From Shouchella miscanthi (GTDB lineage: Bacteria > Bacillota > Bacilli > Bacillales > Bacillaceae_D): DNA of 64,000 nucleotides. Under the pieces are notes generated by a model. That model worked only from the letters and a program-made list of their open reading frames with translations, did no database searches and was not told where the DNA came from. A program made the position numbers and the translations under genes. Shown here piece by piece: positions 55,959-64,000 of the stretch (position 1 is the stretch's first letter; every line of letters starts with the position of its first letter). The stretch covers positions 558,001 to 622,000 of the forward strand of contig NZ_CP042163.1 in the NCBI RefSeq assembly GCF_007725405.1, given 5' to 3'.

Positions 55959-55988
55959 GACGACATCAATTCAGTAAAAGATGTCGTC
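55959..55988 (-). terminator. Hairpin after the murE-like gene
   Basis: GACGACATC (55959-55967) and GATGTCGTC (55980-55988) are perfect 9-base arms. The T tract on the minus strand is broken (CCTCATTCTATTTTC), so termination may be weak. Confidence 0.55.
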
Positions 55989-55996
55989 TGTATCGT

Positions 55997-57496
55997 TTAA
56001 GCGGAGGTTGTTTTGGTGTCTTGCTCAAGAAATAGATGAATGTGCTTGAGGTCATCATAGGGTAAGCGTTTTCCTTTAACGATCTGATAATTTTCCATGC
56101 AAATACCAGTAATGAGGATAAGATCGCCTTCATCTGCTAATGACAGTGCTTTTTGAATGGCTTCGCCTCTTTCTCCTACTAGGTGTAGGTGCTCAGGTTT
56201 ATTTATAAAACCAGAGATAACATCTGCCATGACGGTTTCTGGGTCTTCATCGCCAGGATGGTCAACAGTTACAACGATTTCATCCGCTTTTCCTTCAACA
56301 GCCTTTGCAATTTCTGGTCGTAAATAGGAAGGTCTGACGCCGATACCAGCAATAAGAAGTATTAATCGTTTATAGGAAAAGGGTTTTATGGTATGGAACA
56401 GTTTTTCAAAAGCGAAAGGACTATGAGCAAAGTCAAAAATTAACTGCCTTCCTGGATAATCGGTTAGTAATTGGAAGCGACCAGGAGCTCCTTTAACAAG
56501 TGGAAAACAACAAATAATTTCCTCTATAGCGTATCCTTTTACCAGACAAGTCGTGACGGCAGCTAAAAGGTTTGCAACATTGTGTTCTCCGAATATCGGT
56601 GCCATAACGGAGTAGCGTTTCCCATGGACGATTAAGTCGAATGAGGTACCGGATTGCTGCGTTTGTAGTTTTTGTGCCATGACGGTCGCTTCCTGTTCAA
56701 TGCTATAGGTCCAAAGCTCTCCTTGAAACGAGTTAATAATGGCAGCTGACATCCCTGCATCATCAAGGTTCACAACCGCTTTGTTTGCTTGTTGAAAAAG
56801 CTTCAGTTTTGCGTTTCGATAATGCTCCATAGTGTTGTGAAAATCAAGGTGCTCTGGTCGTAAGTTTGAATGAACCGCGATATCAAACTGTAATCCATGA
56901 AGGCGCCCTTGTTCAAGGGCAATGGACGTGGCTTCCATCGCAACGTGAGTTGTTTTGTTTTCTCTAAGTTGATCAAAGAGCGTATAAAGATCAGATGATT
57001 CTGGTGTAGTAGGTGTGGTTGTCTCTACATTGACTTTTCCGTATTGATCCCAAACTCCTGCTGTTCCAATGGATGCGGTTGGCTCTCCAAGCGCGTTGAC
57101 TAATGAGCGTATGTAAGCCGTAATGGTTGTTTTTCCGTTTGTGCCGGTAATTCCCGTTAAGGCAAGTTCCTTATGTTTGTTTTGATAAAAAGCAGATGCA
57201 AAGCTAGCCAGCGCTTTTTTGCTATCATGAACCACTACAAATGTACGGTCAGGTCGTTTGAAATACCAATCCATCATAAGTTCTTTTTCACTTCCAACGA
57301 TAACTTGAGCGCCATTTTTTATGGCAGAGTCTATATATTGATGACCATCCACGTGCTGTCCTTTTATACAAATAAAACAGCTATTGGTTGTGACTTTCCG
57401 TGAATCGTACGTGATAGAATGAACGGTGGCAGGGGAGGGGCCGACAACAAAAGCGATGGTTTCAAGCACGTTTGACTGTTTAAATAAATTCTCCAA
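55997..57496 (-). CDS. MurE-like UDP-MurNAc-tripeptide ligase paralogue
   Basis: Mur ligases join an amino acid to a UDP-MurNAc peptide with ATP. The 499-residue protein has the three MurE domains. The ATP loop GITGTNGKTT lies near 118-124, followed by HSNLRPEHLDFHNTMEHYRN. In the C-terminal domain the motif that selects the third amino acid (DNPR for diaminopimelate, DDPN-like for Lys) reads DHPG at 412-415. Substrate choice is therefore probably different from the housekeeping MurE. A TTG at 57496 after ATGGAGG is chosen; the open frame extends 16 codons further. It stands alone, outside any cell-wall cluster. Confidence 0.85.
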   Translation of the reverse strand: MENLFKQSNVLETIAFVVGPSPATVHSITYDSRKVTTNSCFICIKGQHVDGHQYIDSAIKNGAQVIVGSEKELMMDWYFKRPDRTFVVVHDSKKALASFASAFYQNKHKELALTGITGTNGKTTITAYIRSLVNALGEPTASIGTAGVWDQYGKVNVETTTPTTPESSDLYTLFDQLRENKTTHVAMEATSIALEQGRLHGLQFDIAVHSNLRPEHLDFHNTMEHYRNAKLKLFQQANKAVVNLDDAGMSAAIINSFQGELWTYSIEQEATVMAQKLQTQQSGTSFDLIVHGKRYSVMAPIFGEHNVANLLAAVTTCLVKGYAIEEIICCFPLVKGAPGRFQLLTDYPGRQLIFDFAHSPFAFEKLFHTIKPFSYKRLILLIAGIGVRPSYLRPEIAKAVEGKADEIVVTVDHPGDEDPETVMADVISGFINKPEHLHLVGERGEAIQKALSLADEGDLILITGICMENYQIVKGKRLPYDDLKHIHLFLEQDTKTTSA

Positions 57497-57666
57497 AAAA
57501 GTACCTCCATAATTAGGTAATGAGTGAGTCGTGCTTGTAGTCAATAGACTAGTACCTACTCATACCTTTTAAAAGGTAATTTGAAACCCGATTTATTAAA
57601 ATAATTATTTATGGAGAGAAAGTAGAGGAAAAAAATAGAGGGAGGTTGAAGAGGATATGGTATCTA

Positions 57667-58449
57667 TTAGGACCTTTCTAACGATACTAGATGTTTCATA
57701 ATTAGGTTGTTCACCTGTACAGGATTATCAAGATTTGTCGCATGGTGAGCGTTTTCGATGTAAACAAGTGTTGCTTGAGGAATCTTATTTGCCATTTCTT
57801 TTTGTTGGCGCGCTGTCATCGTATCATGATCCCCTTGTAGAATAAGGGTAGGGCAGCTTACTTTGTGAAGATCCTCCTTGCTTTCCATTCTGGATACGGC
57901 ATCCCAAATACGTACCCACTGCTTATGTGGGATAGAAAGAACGGATTTTTTGATATAGTCAGCATTATTCTTATTAAAGGTTGATAGGGTTTTTGCTTGT
58001 ATAGAAGCCATTAGGCTCATGGGGATGAACCTACTAGAAAGGCGGTTAAGCGGAATAGCTAGTTTTTCGAACCAGTTATACGTATTGGTAAAGGGCGTGC
58101 CGATTAATAGTAAGGATTGTACGTAAGAAGGATAACGAATAGCTGTGTGCAACGAAATATGGCCCCCCATAGATAAACCGCAAAGGTGGGCTTGCTTTAT
58201 ACCTAAATGTTGGAGAAGCGCGATTAAATCACTGCTAAATTCTTCAGAGTCCACTTTTCTATCCGGTAAAGTAGATTTTCCATGTCCCCGTACATCCCAA
58301 ACGATTGTTTTGTAGTCATTAGAGAGGTCCTCTACTTGTGGTCGCCACTGTGCATGATCCCATGAAGCCCCATGGGTAAAAAGAATTGCGTCACCAGAAC
58401 CAGCGACTTCATAATAAATCTCGCTATTATTATGAGAAAAAAATGGCAT
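57667..58449 (-). CDS. Alpha/beta hydrolase
   Basis: The 260-residue protein has an alpha/beta-hydrolase fold with nucleophile elbow HLCGLSMGGHIS (about residues 89-100), acid Asp in ILQGDHDTMTA and base His in IENAHHATNLDNP. An early GDAILFTHGASWDHAQW gives the oxyanion HG motif. CTAGGAGG precedes the ATG. Close relatives include 3-oxoadipate enol-lactonases and various esterases, so the substrate cannot be named. Confidence 0.9.
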   Translation of the reverse strand: MPFFSHNNSEIYYEVAGSGDAILFTHGASWDHAQWRPQVEDLSNDYKTIVWDVRGHGKSTLPDRKVDSEEFSSDLIALLQHLGIKQAHLCGLSMGGHISLHTAIRYPSYVQSLLLIGTPFTNTYNWFEKLAIPLNRLSSRFIPMSLMASIQAKTLSTFNKNNADYIKKSVLSIPHKQWVRIWDAVSRMESKEDLHKVSCPTLILQGDHDTMTARQQKEMANKIPQATLVYIENAHHATNLDNPVQVNNLIMKHLVSLERS

Positions 58450-59004
58450 AAAGACCTCCTAGATAATGTGTAGAGTAAATGAATAGAGTATGTATCTATC
58501 ATTACGTTTCGAAAGGGCTTTGTCAACGAGAATAAGCCATTTCAAATCATGATTGAATGAATCAAACGTTTAATTAATCGTGTATAACACCCTTCAAACG
58601 AATAAATTGCTAAACTATGAAACAATGTTTCTCATTCAAGGTTTTATTAGCTAATTTCGGGTAACTGAAAATAGCTAGTGGTTTTTTCATTTTTTGTAAA
58701 TGGTGGGTCATAGCACTAATCATCATTTTGAAGAACTTGTTTTTTTATGATTGGGTATTTTTAAGGTGAACCAGCGGTCATACCCAGTCATTTGAAGCTC
58801 GTATTTGATAAGAGCTATTGTCTAGACATTTTTGATCATGCTCGATTACACTGTAGTGACAGTGTAAAGGTTACGTTAAAGTTTGGTTAATGGAATTTCA
58901 TTACTATAGCGATTTTGATACGCTCTAAGAGTATTTAAGAGTGATTAAAAAATGGATACTTCATTCTTTTTATTAAAATGATTATTTTTTCTTCTCCCTA
59001 TTGA
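58450..59004 (+). other. Long regulatory gap before the aminotransferase operon
   Basis: No gene is visible in these 555 bases. The stretch holds the 22-base palindrome at 58846-58867 and ends at the promoter at 59005-59033. Confidence 0.5.
58846..58867. promoter_or_regulatory. Palindrome, possible operator of the downstream operon
   Basis: TTACACTG (58846-58853) and CAGTGTAA (58860-58867) are perfect 8-base arms around 6 bases. The shape suits a TetR- or GntR-type dimer. It lies about 140 bases before the -35 box, so it may instead control an unseen upstream promoter. Confidence 0.5.
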
Positions 59005-59033
59005 TTGACAGTTTTGGTTTTTATATTTATGAT
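59005..59033 (+). promoter_or_regulatory. Sigma-A promoter of the aminotransferase-reductase operon
   Basis: TTGACA (59005-59010) and TATGAT (59028-59033) are exactly 17 bases apart, near-consensus. The GTG start of the first gene is 59 bases further on. Confidence 0.85.
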
Positions 59034-59091
59034 ATTTTAAATAGTAGGTCAATTCTTTTTTTTGAAATAACATTTGAGAGGGGAAGCTTAT

Positions 59092-61806
59092 GTGAAAACG
59101 ATCAATCCTTCAATTTCCAAGATTATGACCATTTTTCATATGGATAAGACCTATATGAAAGGAAGGCGCAATCGGCTTTATGATGCGAATGAAACTGAAT
59201 ATGTGGACTATACCTCACAATACGGAGCACTACCTCTTGGTTACAACCCTGAAGAAATATGGCGGAGTATTAAGACTTTTAAAGAAAATCAATACCCAAG
59301 TTTGTGTCAGCCATCAGCCCCTTTTTTTGCAGAAGAATTAGCTATCCAACTAACTAACCTTTTTGTTGATGATCTTAATATTTGTACATTTGCACAAAGT
59401 GGTGCGGAATCGGTAGAAGCAGCAATAAAGTTAGCAAGAGCTTATTCGAAAAAAGAGAAAATTCTTTCTTGTCACAAAAGTTTTCATGGAAAAACACTTG
59501 GGGCCTTATCCGCTACTGGGCAAAAAGTGTATCAAGAGCCGTTCTTTATTCACCATGAATCCTATCCTAAAATTCCTTACAATGATCTTCAAAGCTTGTT
59601 AAAAGTGTTGGAAACGAGTGGGGACGAGATTGCTGCGTTCATTGTCGAACCAATACAAGGTGAAGGTGGCGTTAATATCCCGGACGCTGAATACCTATCA
59701 AAAGCCATTGCTTTGTGTCATTCCTACGATGTATTGGTCATTGTGGATGAAATTCAAACGGGTCTCGGTCGATTGGGCAATTGGGCGGTGACATCGGAAG
59801 AGAAGCTGTTGCCAGACATTGTTTTGTTATCGAAGGCGTTAGGTGGAGGGTTAGTACCGATCGCAGCTTGTATTAGTCGAGAAGTGCTATGGACGGATCG
59901 ATTTGGTTTAAATCACAGCTCTACGTTTGCGAATAACAATTTTACCTCATGCGTAAGTTTATCCTTTATTCAAGCGATAAAAAAACAAGATCATTTCTTC
60001 GAGAATGTGCTTGAACTAGGGGATGAACTTCGACGAAAGCTTGAGCGAGTAAAGGAAAAGTGGCCGGGTGTCATAAAAGAAATTCGAGGTAAAGGTCTTC
60101 TTTCAGCTATAGAGTTTGAGCCAATAGATGCAAGTGATTCCTTCGAAATGGCGAACCTCATTTCATTCGGCGGATATGGGTACATGATTTCAGGCTACTT
60201 ATTAAATGTCCATCATGTAAGGATCGTTCCTTTTTTAAATGATCCATTAACATTGAGGATGCAACCACCGTTGAACGTTGATCGAACCGATATTGATTTT
60301 TTCTGTGAAGCATTTGATCGTTTATGCGAAATCCTATGTAAAAAAGATTTCTATTTATTGTATCGCTATACAGTAGGGGATTGTCGAAAACCAGTTGAAG
60401 TAAACGATTATCGAGACCGAAACCTTCCGATTTTGTCATCAATGGTAGATGAGACGAGTCAGCTAGTAGGTTCGTTCGCGTTTCTTTGTCACTATCCTTC
60501 GACAAATGATTTGATAAAAAATACACCTTCGTTTGAACAGTTTAGTGAAGAAGAGTTAAAGGCCATTTTGAAATGGGAAGCAGACTTCTCCGGTGCAGGT
60601 GTCATTTGTAAATTGCCAGCAATCAAAGGGGCTGATGGCAATTATGCTGAAGGTTGGCTCATTGGCATTACATATGGCGGTGAAGAAATTCTTGAACGCC
60701 CAAAAGAAGAAGTCTTGAGCACGATTAAAGATGGTGTGAAGCTGGCAAAAGAGTTAGGGGCTGATGTCATTGGTTTAGGCGCATATACATCGATTGTTAC
60801 AAGGGGGGGCTATGATCTACTCGATGAGGGTGTCACCTTAACAACGGGGAATACACTCACGATGATTAATGCGACTGAAGCAATGCTAAAAGGAGCGAAT
60901 TTATTAAAGCATCGTGTTGCAGACTCCACTATTGGCGTAATCGGAGCGAACGGAGCTATTGGAAGAATTGGTTCATATCTATTAGCGAGGAAAACGTCAA
61001 AATTGACGCTAATCGGGAAAAATGGCAACAATCCTATTGCAAACTACAAGCGACTAAAGAAATTGGCTAATGGAATTTACCTTGATTGTCTAATGGAATG
61101 CAAAGAAAACACAGGAATTCGCAAGCGGTTGTTAGAGGTTCTCCATACTGCCCAACTGACAGACCGATTTGAAGAAGAAGTATTATTCCTGGATAAGTGG
61201 CTTGATGGTGCGTCTGTTACGAAATCATCTGTTCCAAATGTGATTGATCCAATCGAACGGCTTTTTGAGGAATTAAATGAACGAATTCCTATTAGGTACA
61301 GTGTTTATTTGGAAGAAGAATTAGCTGATATGGATCTCATTCTGACAGCGACGAGTTCAATGAGTGCGTTTGTTCCTGTTCAGTTAATTAAGGCAGGAGC
61401 CGTCATTTGCGATGTGTCTCAGCCTCCAAATGTCGGAAGGGATGTGCAAAAAGAACGGAAGGATGTTCTGATTATTGAAGGAGGACTTGTTCAGTATGCT
61501 GATCCAATTCGATTCGGACAAAACTTAGGCTATGAAGCAGGTCAGAACTTAGCTTGTTTGTCAGAGACGATGTTGCTTTCACTCGATCAAGCGAGTAAAA
61601 GTTATGGGATAGGCGGACGAATTCGAATGGAAGACGTGTATTACATTCAACGATTAGCAGAAAAACATCAATTTAAACTTGCAGATTTACAAAGCTTTGG
61701 GAAAAAAGTAACCAATGAAGAGATCTTGAACATTCGAGCAGAAATAGTGCTTCGTCAAGAAGAGATTGCTTATTCGTCTAGTACGATAAAGGAGGCTGGC
61801 AAATGA
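59092..61806 (+). CDS. Class III aminotransferase fused to an acyl-ACP-reductase-like domain
   Basis: Residues 1-430 are a class III PLP aminotransferase: FAQSGAESVEAAIKLARAYS, VIVDEIQTGLGRLG and the PLP Lys248 in LLSKALGGGLVP. Residues about 440-904 resemble the cyanobacterial fatty acyl-ACP reductase: GADVIGLGAYTSIVTRGGYD, TTGNTLTMINATEA and the NADPH loop GVIGANGAIGRIG (615-627). A Cys at 773 (VICDVSQPPNVG) is near, but not clearly at, the catalytic Cys of that enzyme. Together the halves would reduce an acyl thioester to an aldehyde and aminate it, as PigE does with the domains in the opposite order. GTG 59092 follows GAGAGGGG. The stop overlaps the next start (ATGA). Confidence 0.88.
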   Translation: MKTINPSISKIMTIFHMDKTYMKGRRNRLYDANETEYVDYTSQYGALPLGYNPEEIWRSIKTFKENQYPSLCQPSAPFFAEELAIQLTNLFVDDLNICTFAQSGAESVEAAIKLARAYSKKEKILSCHKSFHGKTLGALSATGQKVYQEPFFIHHESYPKIPYNDLQSLLKVLETSGDEIAAFIVEPIQGEGGVNIPDAEYLSKAIALCHSYDVLVIVDEIQTGLGRLGNWAVTSEEKLLPDIVLLSKALGGGLVPIAACISREVLWTDRFGLNHSSTFANNNFTSCVSLSFIQAIKKQDHFFENVLELGDELRRKLERVKEKWPGVIKEIRGKGLLSAIEFEPIDASDSFEMANLISFGGYGYMISGYLLNVHHVRIVPFLNDPLTLRMQPPLNVDRTDIDFFCEAFDRLCEILCKKDFYLLYRYTVGDCRKPVEVNDYRDRNLPILSSMVDETSQLVGSFAFLCHYPSTNDLIKNTPSFEQFSEEELKAILKWEADFSGAGVICKLPAIKGADGNYAEGWLIGITYGGEEILERPKEEVLSTIKDGVKLAKELGADVIGLGAYTSIVTRGGYDLLDEGVTLTTGNTLTMINATEAMLKGANLLKHRVADSTIGVIGANGAIGRIGSYLLARKTSKLTLIGKNGNNPIANYKRLKKLANGIYLDCLMECKENTGIRKRLLEVLHTAQLTDRFEEEVLFLDKWLDGASVTKSSVPNVIDPIERLFEELNERIPIRYSVYLEEELADMDLILTATSSMSAFVPVQLIKAGAVICDVSQPPNVGRDVQKERKDVLIIEGGLVQYADPIRFGQNLGYEAGQNLACLSETMLLSLDQASKSYGIGGRIRMEDVYYIQRLAEKHQFKLADLQSFGKKVTNEEILNIRAEIVLRQEEIAYSSSTIKEAGK

Positions 61807-62972
61807 GTGGAGTCGATACTATGCAGCGAACTCAAGCACCATCGGTAGAAGATAAGCTTAAAGAAAGTATTTATCAAGATGAGTGGCTTTTATACACAAC
61901 GAGTGATGAGGATTCGGATTCGGAAATAAGAGCACTTGATATTCAAAGAGACGATGTTGTTTTGTCTGTTACAGGCAGTGGTTGTCGAAGTTTAGCTCTA
62001 CTTATAAAGGAACCGAATAAGCTGATTTCAATTGATGCCAATCCTTATCAGAACTTTTTACTCGAACTTAAAATAGCAGCGATTCGGCATTTTAAAAGAG
62101 AGGACTGTTTAGCGTTTTTTGGTATAACGGAAAGTGAGAACCGCAAAGAGATGTTTCAACAGTTAAAAGAAGATTTATCCGAACAAGCACAAACATTTTG
62201 GGTTAGGCACATTGAAAAGATTGACACAGGATTTATTTACTTAGGTAAACATGAGATGTTCTACAAAAAGTATATGGGTTCATTTTTGTTTCGTTTTAGA
62301 CGGAAACAATTCAAAGAATTATTGGAATGCGAGACGATTGAACAGCAAAGAGACTATTACGAAAAAAACTGGAATAATTTTTTATGGAAACGAGCGGTTA
62401 AGCTGTTGAGTCAAAGAGTGTTCTTTGAAAAATTCTTAGGTGATCCAAGCTATTTTAATCAAGTCAAGAAAGACTTTTCCATAGGTGATTATTTATTGTC
62501 GAGGTTTGAACATACCTTTAAACACCATTTGGTCAAAGACAATCACTTTCTTACCTTTCTATTTTGTGGGCAATATCTAAATGAGAAGGGTCTTCCTGTC
62601 TATCTACTAGAAGAGAATTATGACATTATCAAACACAATCTTCATCGAGTCGAGATCGTTACTGACCGGATTGATCCTTATTTAGCATCCTTACCAGCGC
62701 AATCGATTGATAAGTATTCACTTTCTGATATCTCTGGGTGGATTCCGTTAGAAGAGTTTCGCTCTATTCTTGAGGATGTGAAGCGGACGATGAGTAAGAG
62801 CGGAAGGCTATGCTATCGTAATTTTCTAGCGAAGCGTACTCTTAGTGAGGTGAGTATTTCTGGACTACGGCAAGATCGTGCAATGATGAATGAATTAGAT
62901 GCGGCGGATCGTGCGTTTGCTTTTAGTTTTGAAGTCGCACAAAAGGAGGACACTCATGAATCCGTATTATGA
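61803..62972 (+). CDS. DUF3419/BtaA-like aminocarboxypropyl transferase
   Basis: BtaA-type enzymes move the 3-amino-3-carboxypropyl group of SAM to an acceptor, diacylglycerol in betaine-lipid synthesis. The 389-residue protein shows the SAM-site segment DVVLSVTGSGCRSLALL and LISIDANPYQNFLLELKIA, then the helical DUF3419 body. A late DKYSLSDISGWIPLEEF and GRLCYRNFLA close the Rossmann core. AAAGGAGG precedes the ATG, which overlaps the upstream stop. No BtaB N-methyltransferase is in the window, so the product may be non-betaine. With the upstream enzyme making an amine, the acceptor may be an amine rather than a lipid alcohol; this is inference. Confidence 0.87.
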   Translation: MSGVDTMQRTQAPSVEDKLKESIYQDEWLLYTTSDEDSDSEIRALDIQRDDVVLSVTGSGCRSLALLIKEPNKLISIDANPYQNFLLELKIAAIRHFKREDCLAFFGITESENRKEMFQQLKEDLSEQAQTFWVRHIEKIDTGFIYLGKHEMFYKKYMGSFLFRFRRKQFKELLECETIEQQRDYYEKNWNNFLWKRAVKLLSQRVFFEKFLGDPSYFNQVKKDFSIGDYLLSRFEHTFKHHLVKDNHFLTFLFCGQYLNEKGLPVYLLEENYDIIKHNLHRVEIVTDRIDPYLASLPAQSIDKYSLSDISGWIPLEEFRSILEDVKRTMSKSGRLCYRNFLAKRTLSEVSISGLRQDRAMMNELDAADRAFAFSFEVAQKEDTHESVL

Positions 62973-64000
62973 AGTTGAATGGTATGATGATGAAACAGAC
63001 ACTCGGGTTTTTATTGTAATTGATCAATTAATAGGTGGATTAGCTGCTGGAGGCATACGAATGAGTCCAACGGTAACAATGGAAGATATTCGTAGTCTTG
63101 CTCATTTGATGACGAAGAAAAACAGTGTGATGGGCATTCCACTTGGTGGTGCAAAGATAGGGATTGTTGGTGACCCGGAAGGTGTTGATAAAGAAGAGAA
63201 ATTAAAAGCATTTGGTCGCATGGCAGAATCTTTATTAAAAACAAAGCTTTTAATTGGAGAAGATATGGGAATATCCAGCCAAAACGTCAAATCAATCTAC
63301 GAATCCATTCAATTTAATCCAATTGAACTGGTTGCTCAAATAAGAAAACAACAAGGAATGCACATCCAGATGCCTGAAGGGAAAAGTATTGATGACTTAT
63401 TAAGTGAAGAGTTTATGGACTACCTTGCTGGCTTTGGTCTAATGGAGGCAATGGAAGAGGCTGCTCAACTGATAAATCTTGATCTGAACCAAGCTCAGGT
63501 CGGACTTCAAGGTTTTGGAACGGTGGGTAGTGGGATTGCGATGCTTTTGCTAGAGAAAGGGTCAACTATAACAGCGATTAGTGATGCCCATCGTTGTATG
63601 TACAGACAAACAGGTTTTTCTCTTGCTGAACTTCAAGTATTAAAAGAGCACGGAGGAGTCATACAGCCTGAGCTATTTAGAAATGTTAAGATCGTACCAT
63701 CTAGCGAGATCGTTGGATTACCTGTAGATATTTTTATACCTGCATCGATTTCAAATGCTATACACAGAGACAATGCAGGTAGTTTAAAGGCTAGCCTCAT
63801 TGTGGAAGCTGCGAATTTTCCAACAACGAATGAAGCAGAGCAAATTTTGTTGAAGATGCATAAGATGATCCTCCCTGATTTTGTTGTGAACGCCGGATCG
63901 GCGACAGGTTTTGGCTTACTAATAACAGGGCAAGCAGAGTATCAGGATGTCTTTCAAGCATGTGCTCAGCGAATTAGAGAAACAGTGAGAACAATTTTAA
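62956..64000 (+). CDS. Glu/Leu/Phe/Val dehydrogenase family enzyme, cut by window end
   Basis: These enzymes interconvert amino acids and 2-oxo acids with NAD(P)H and ammonia. The active-site signature LGGAKIGIVGDP lies at residues 63-74 with catalytic Lys67. The Rossmann motif is GLQGFGTVGSGIAML, and IPASISNAIHRDN and VVNAGSATGFG follow. ATG 62956 has AAAGGAGG six bases upstream and lies 17 bases inside the btaA-like gene. 348 codons are present and the frame is still open at base 64000. The substrate pocket differs from common leucine dehydrogenases, so the oxo acid is unknown. It may feed the aminotransferase or act on the pathway product. Confidence 0.9.
   Translation, partial: MNPYYEVEWYDDETDTRVFIVIDQLIGGLAAGGIRMSPTVTMEDIRSLAHLMTKKNSVMGIPLGGAKIGIVGDPEGVDKEEKLKAFGRMAESLLKTKLLIGEDMGISSQNVKSIYESIQFNPIELVAQIRKQQGMHIQMPEGKSIDDLLSEEFMDYLAGFGLMEAMEEAAQLINLDLNQAQVGLQGFGTVGSGIAMLLLEKGSTITAISDAHRCMYRQTGFSLAELQVLKEHGGVIQPELFRNVKIVPSSEIVGLPVDIFIPASISNAIHRDNAGSLKASLIVEAANFPTTNEAEQILLKMHKMILPDFVVNAGSATGFGLLITGQAEYQDVFQACAQRIRETVRTIL

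Overview
The window looks like a chromosomal piece of a low-GC, spore-forming Bacillaceae. The supporting signs are AAGGAGG-type ribosome sites with many TTG and GTG starts, a BclB-like exosporium collagen protein, a decayed Rap-Phr locus, BirA-type and Rex-type operators, and a GAGGCTGGGACA-ended repeat of a kind common in Bacillaceae. The species cannot be named from this sequence alone.

Bases 1-25100 are a defence island. It holds the 3' tip of a probable brxB, then brxC, pglX, a small unrecognised gene, pglZ and brxL of a type 1 BREX system. Next come a truncated Xre regulator and a tandem pair of inositol-monophosphatase-like genes that have lost the catalytic Asp motif. An overlapping McrB-like GTPase/AAA and McrC-like nuclease pair follows, then a frameshifted lipoprotein, a membrane protein, a secreted Gly-rich protein, and a large COG1112-like SF1 helicase. 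The island ends in a 279-bp repeat with terminal inverted repeats.

Bases 25300-36700 are accessory genes. A Sfp-type phosphopantetheinyl transferase precedes a one-module adenylation-carrier-reductase enzyme, which together look like a minimal peptide or carboxylic-acid reductase pathway. After these come DinB, Xre-membrane, MazG, SRPBCC, DUF3888 and GNAT genes, several decayed genes, an orphan phr-like peptide gene beside a rap gene reduced to its ends, and a lipoprotein. Bases 37100-40430 encode the BclB-like collagen protein with three 75-residue modules.

Bases 40500-58450 are mostly housekeeping and stress genes. They include a PadR regulator diverging from a YisL-hydrolase-CtaA-phytoene synthase operon, ChrA, a MarR-nitroreductase pair with a clear operator, class I aldolase, and DoxX flanked by two Rex-like sites. 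A BirA-like box precedes an acyl-CoA ligase and thiolase (YhfT/YhfS or VraA/VraB type). A paralogous histidyl-tRNA synthetase has an attenuator leader. A MurE-like ligase has an altered specificity motif.

Bases 59000-64000 are the most novel part: one tightly coupled operon, cut by the window end. It encodes an aminotransferase fused to an acyl-ACP-reductase-like domain, a BtaA-like 3-amino-3-carboxypropyl transferase (DUF3419), and a Glu/Leu/Phe/Val dehydrogenase family enzyme. I infer a route that reduces an acyl group to an aldehyde, aminates it, and adds an aminocarboxypropyl group from SAM. The product would be an amino-acid-headed lipid or a nicotianamine-like metabolite.
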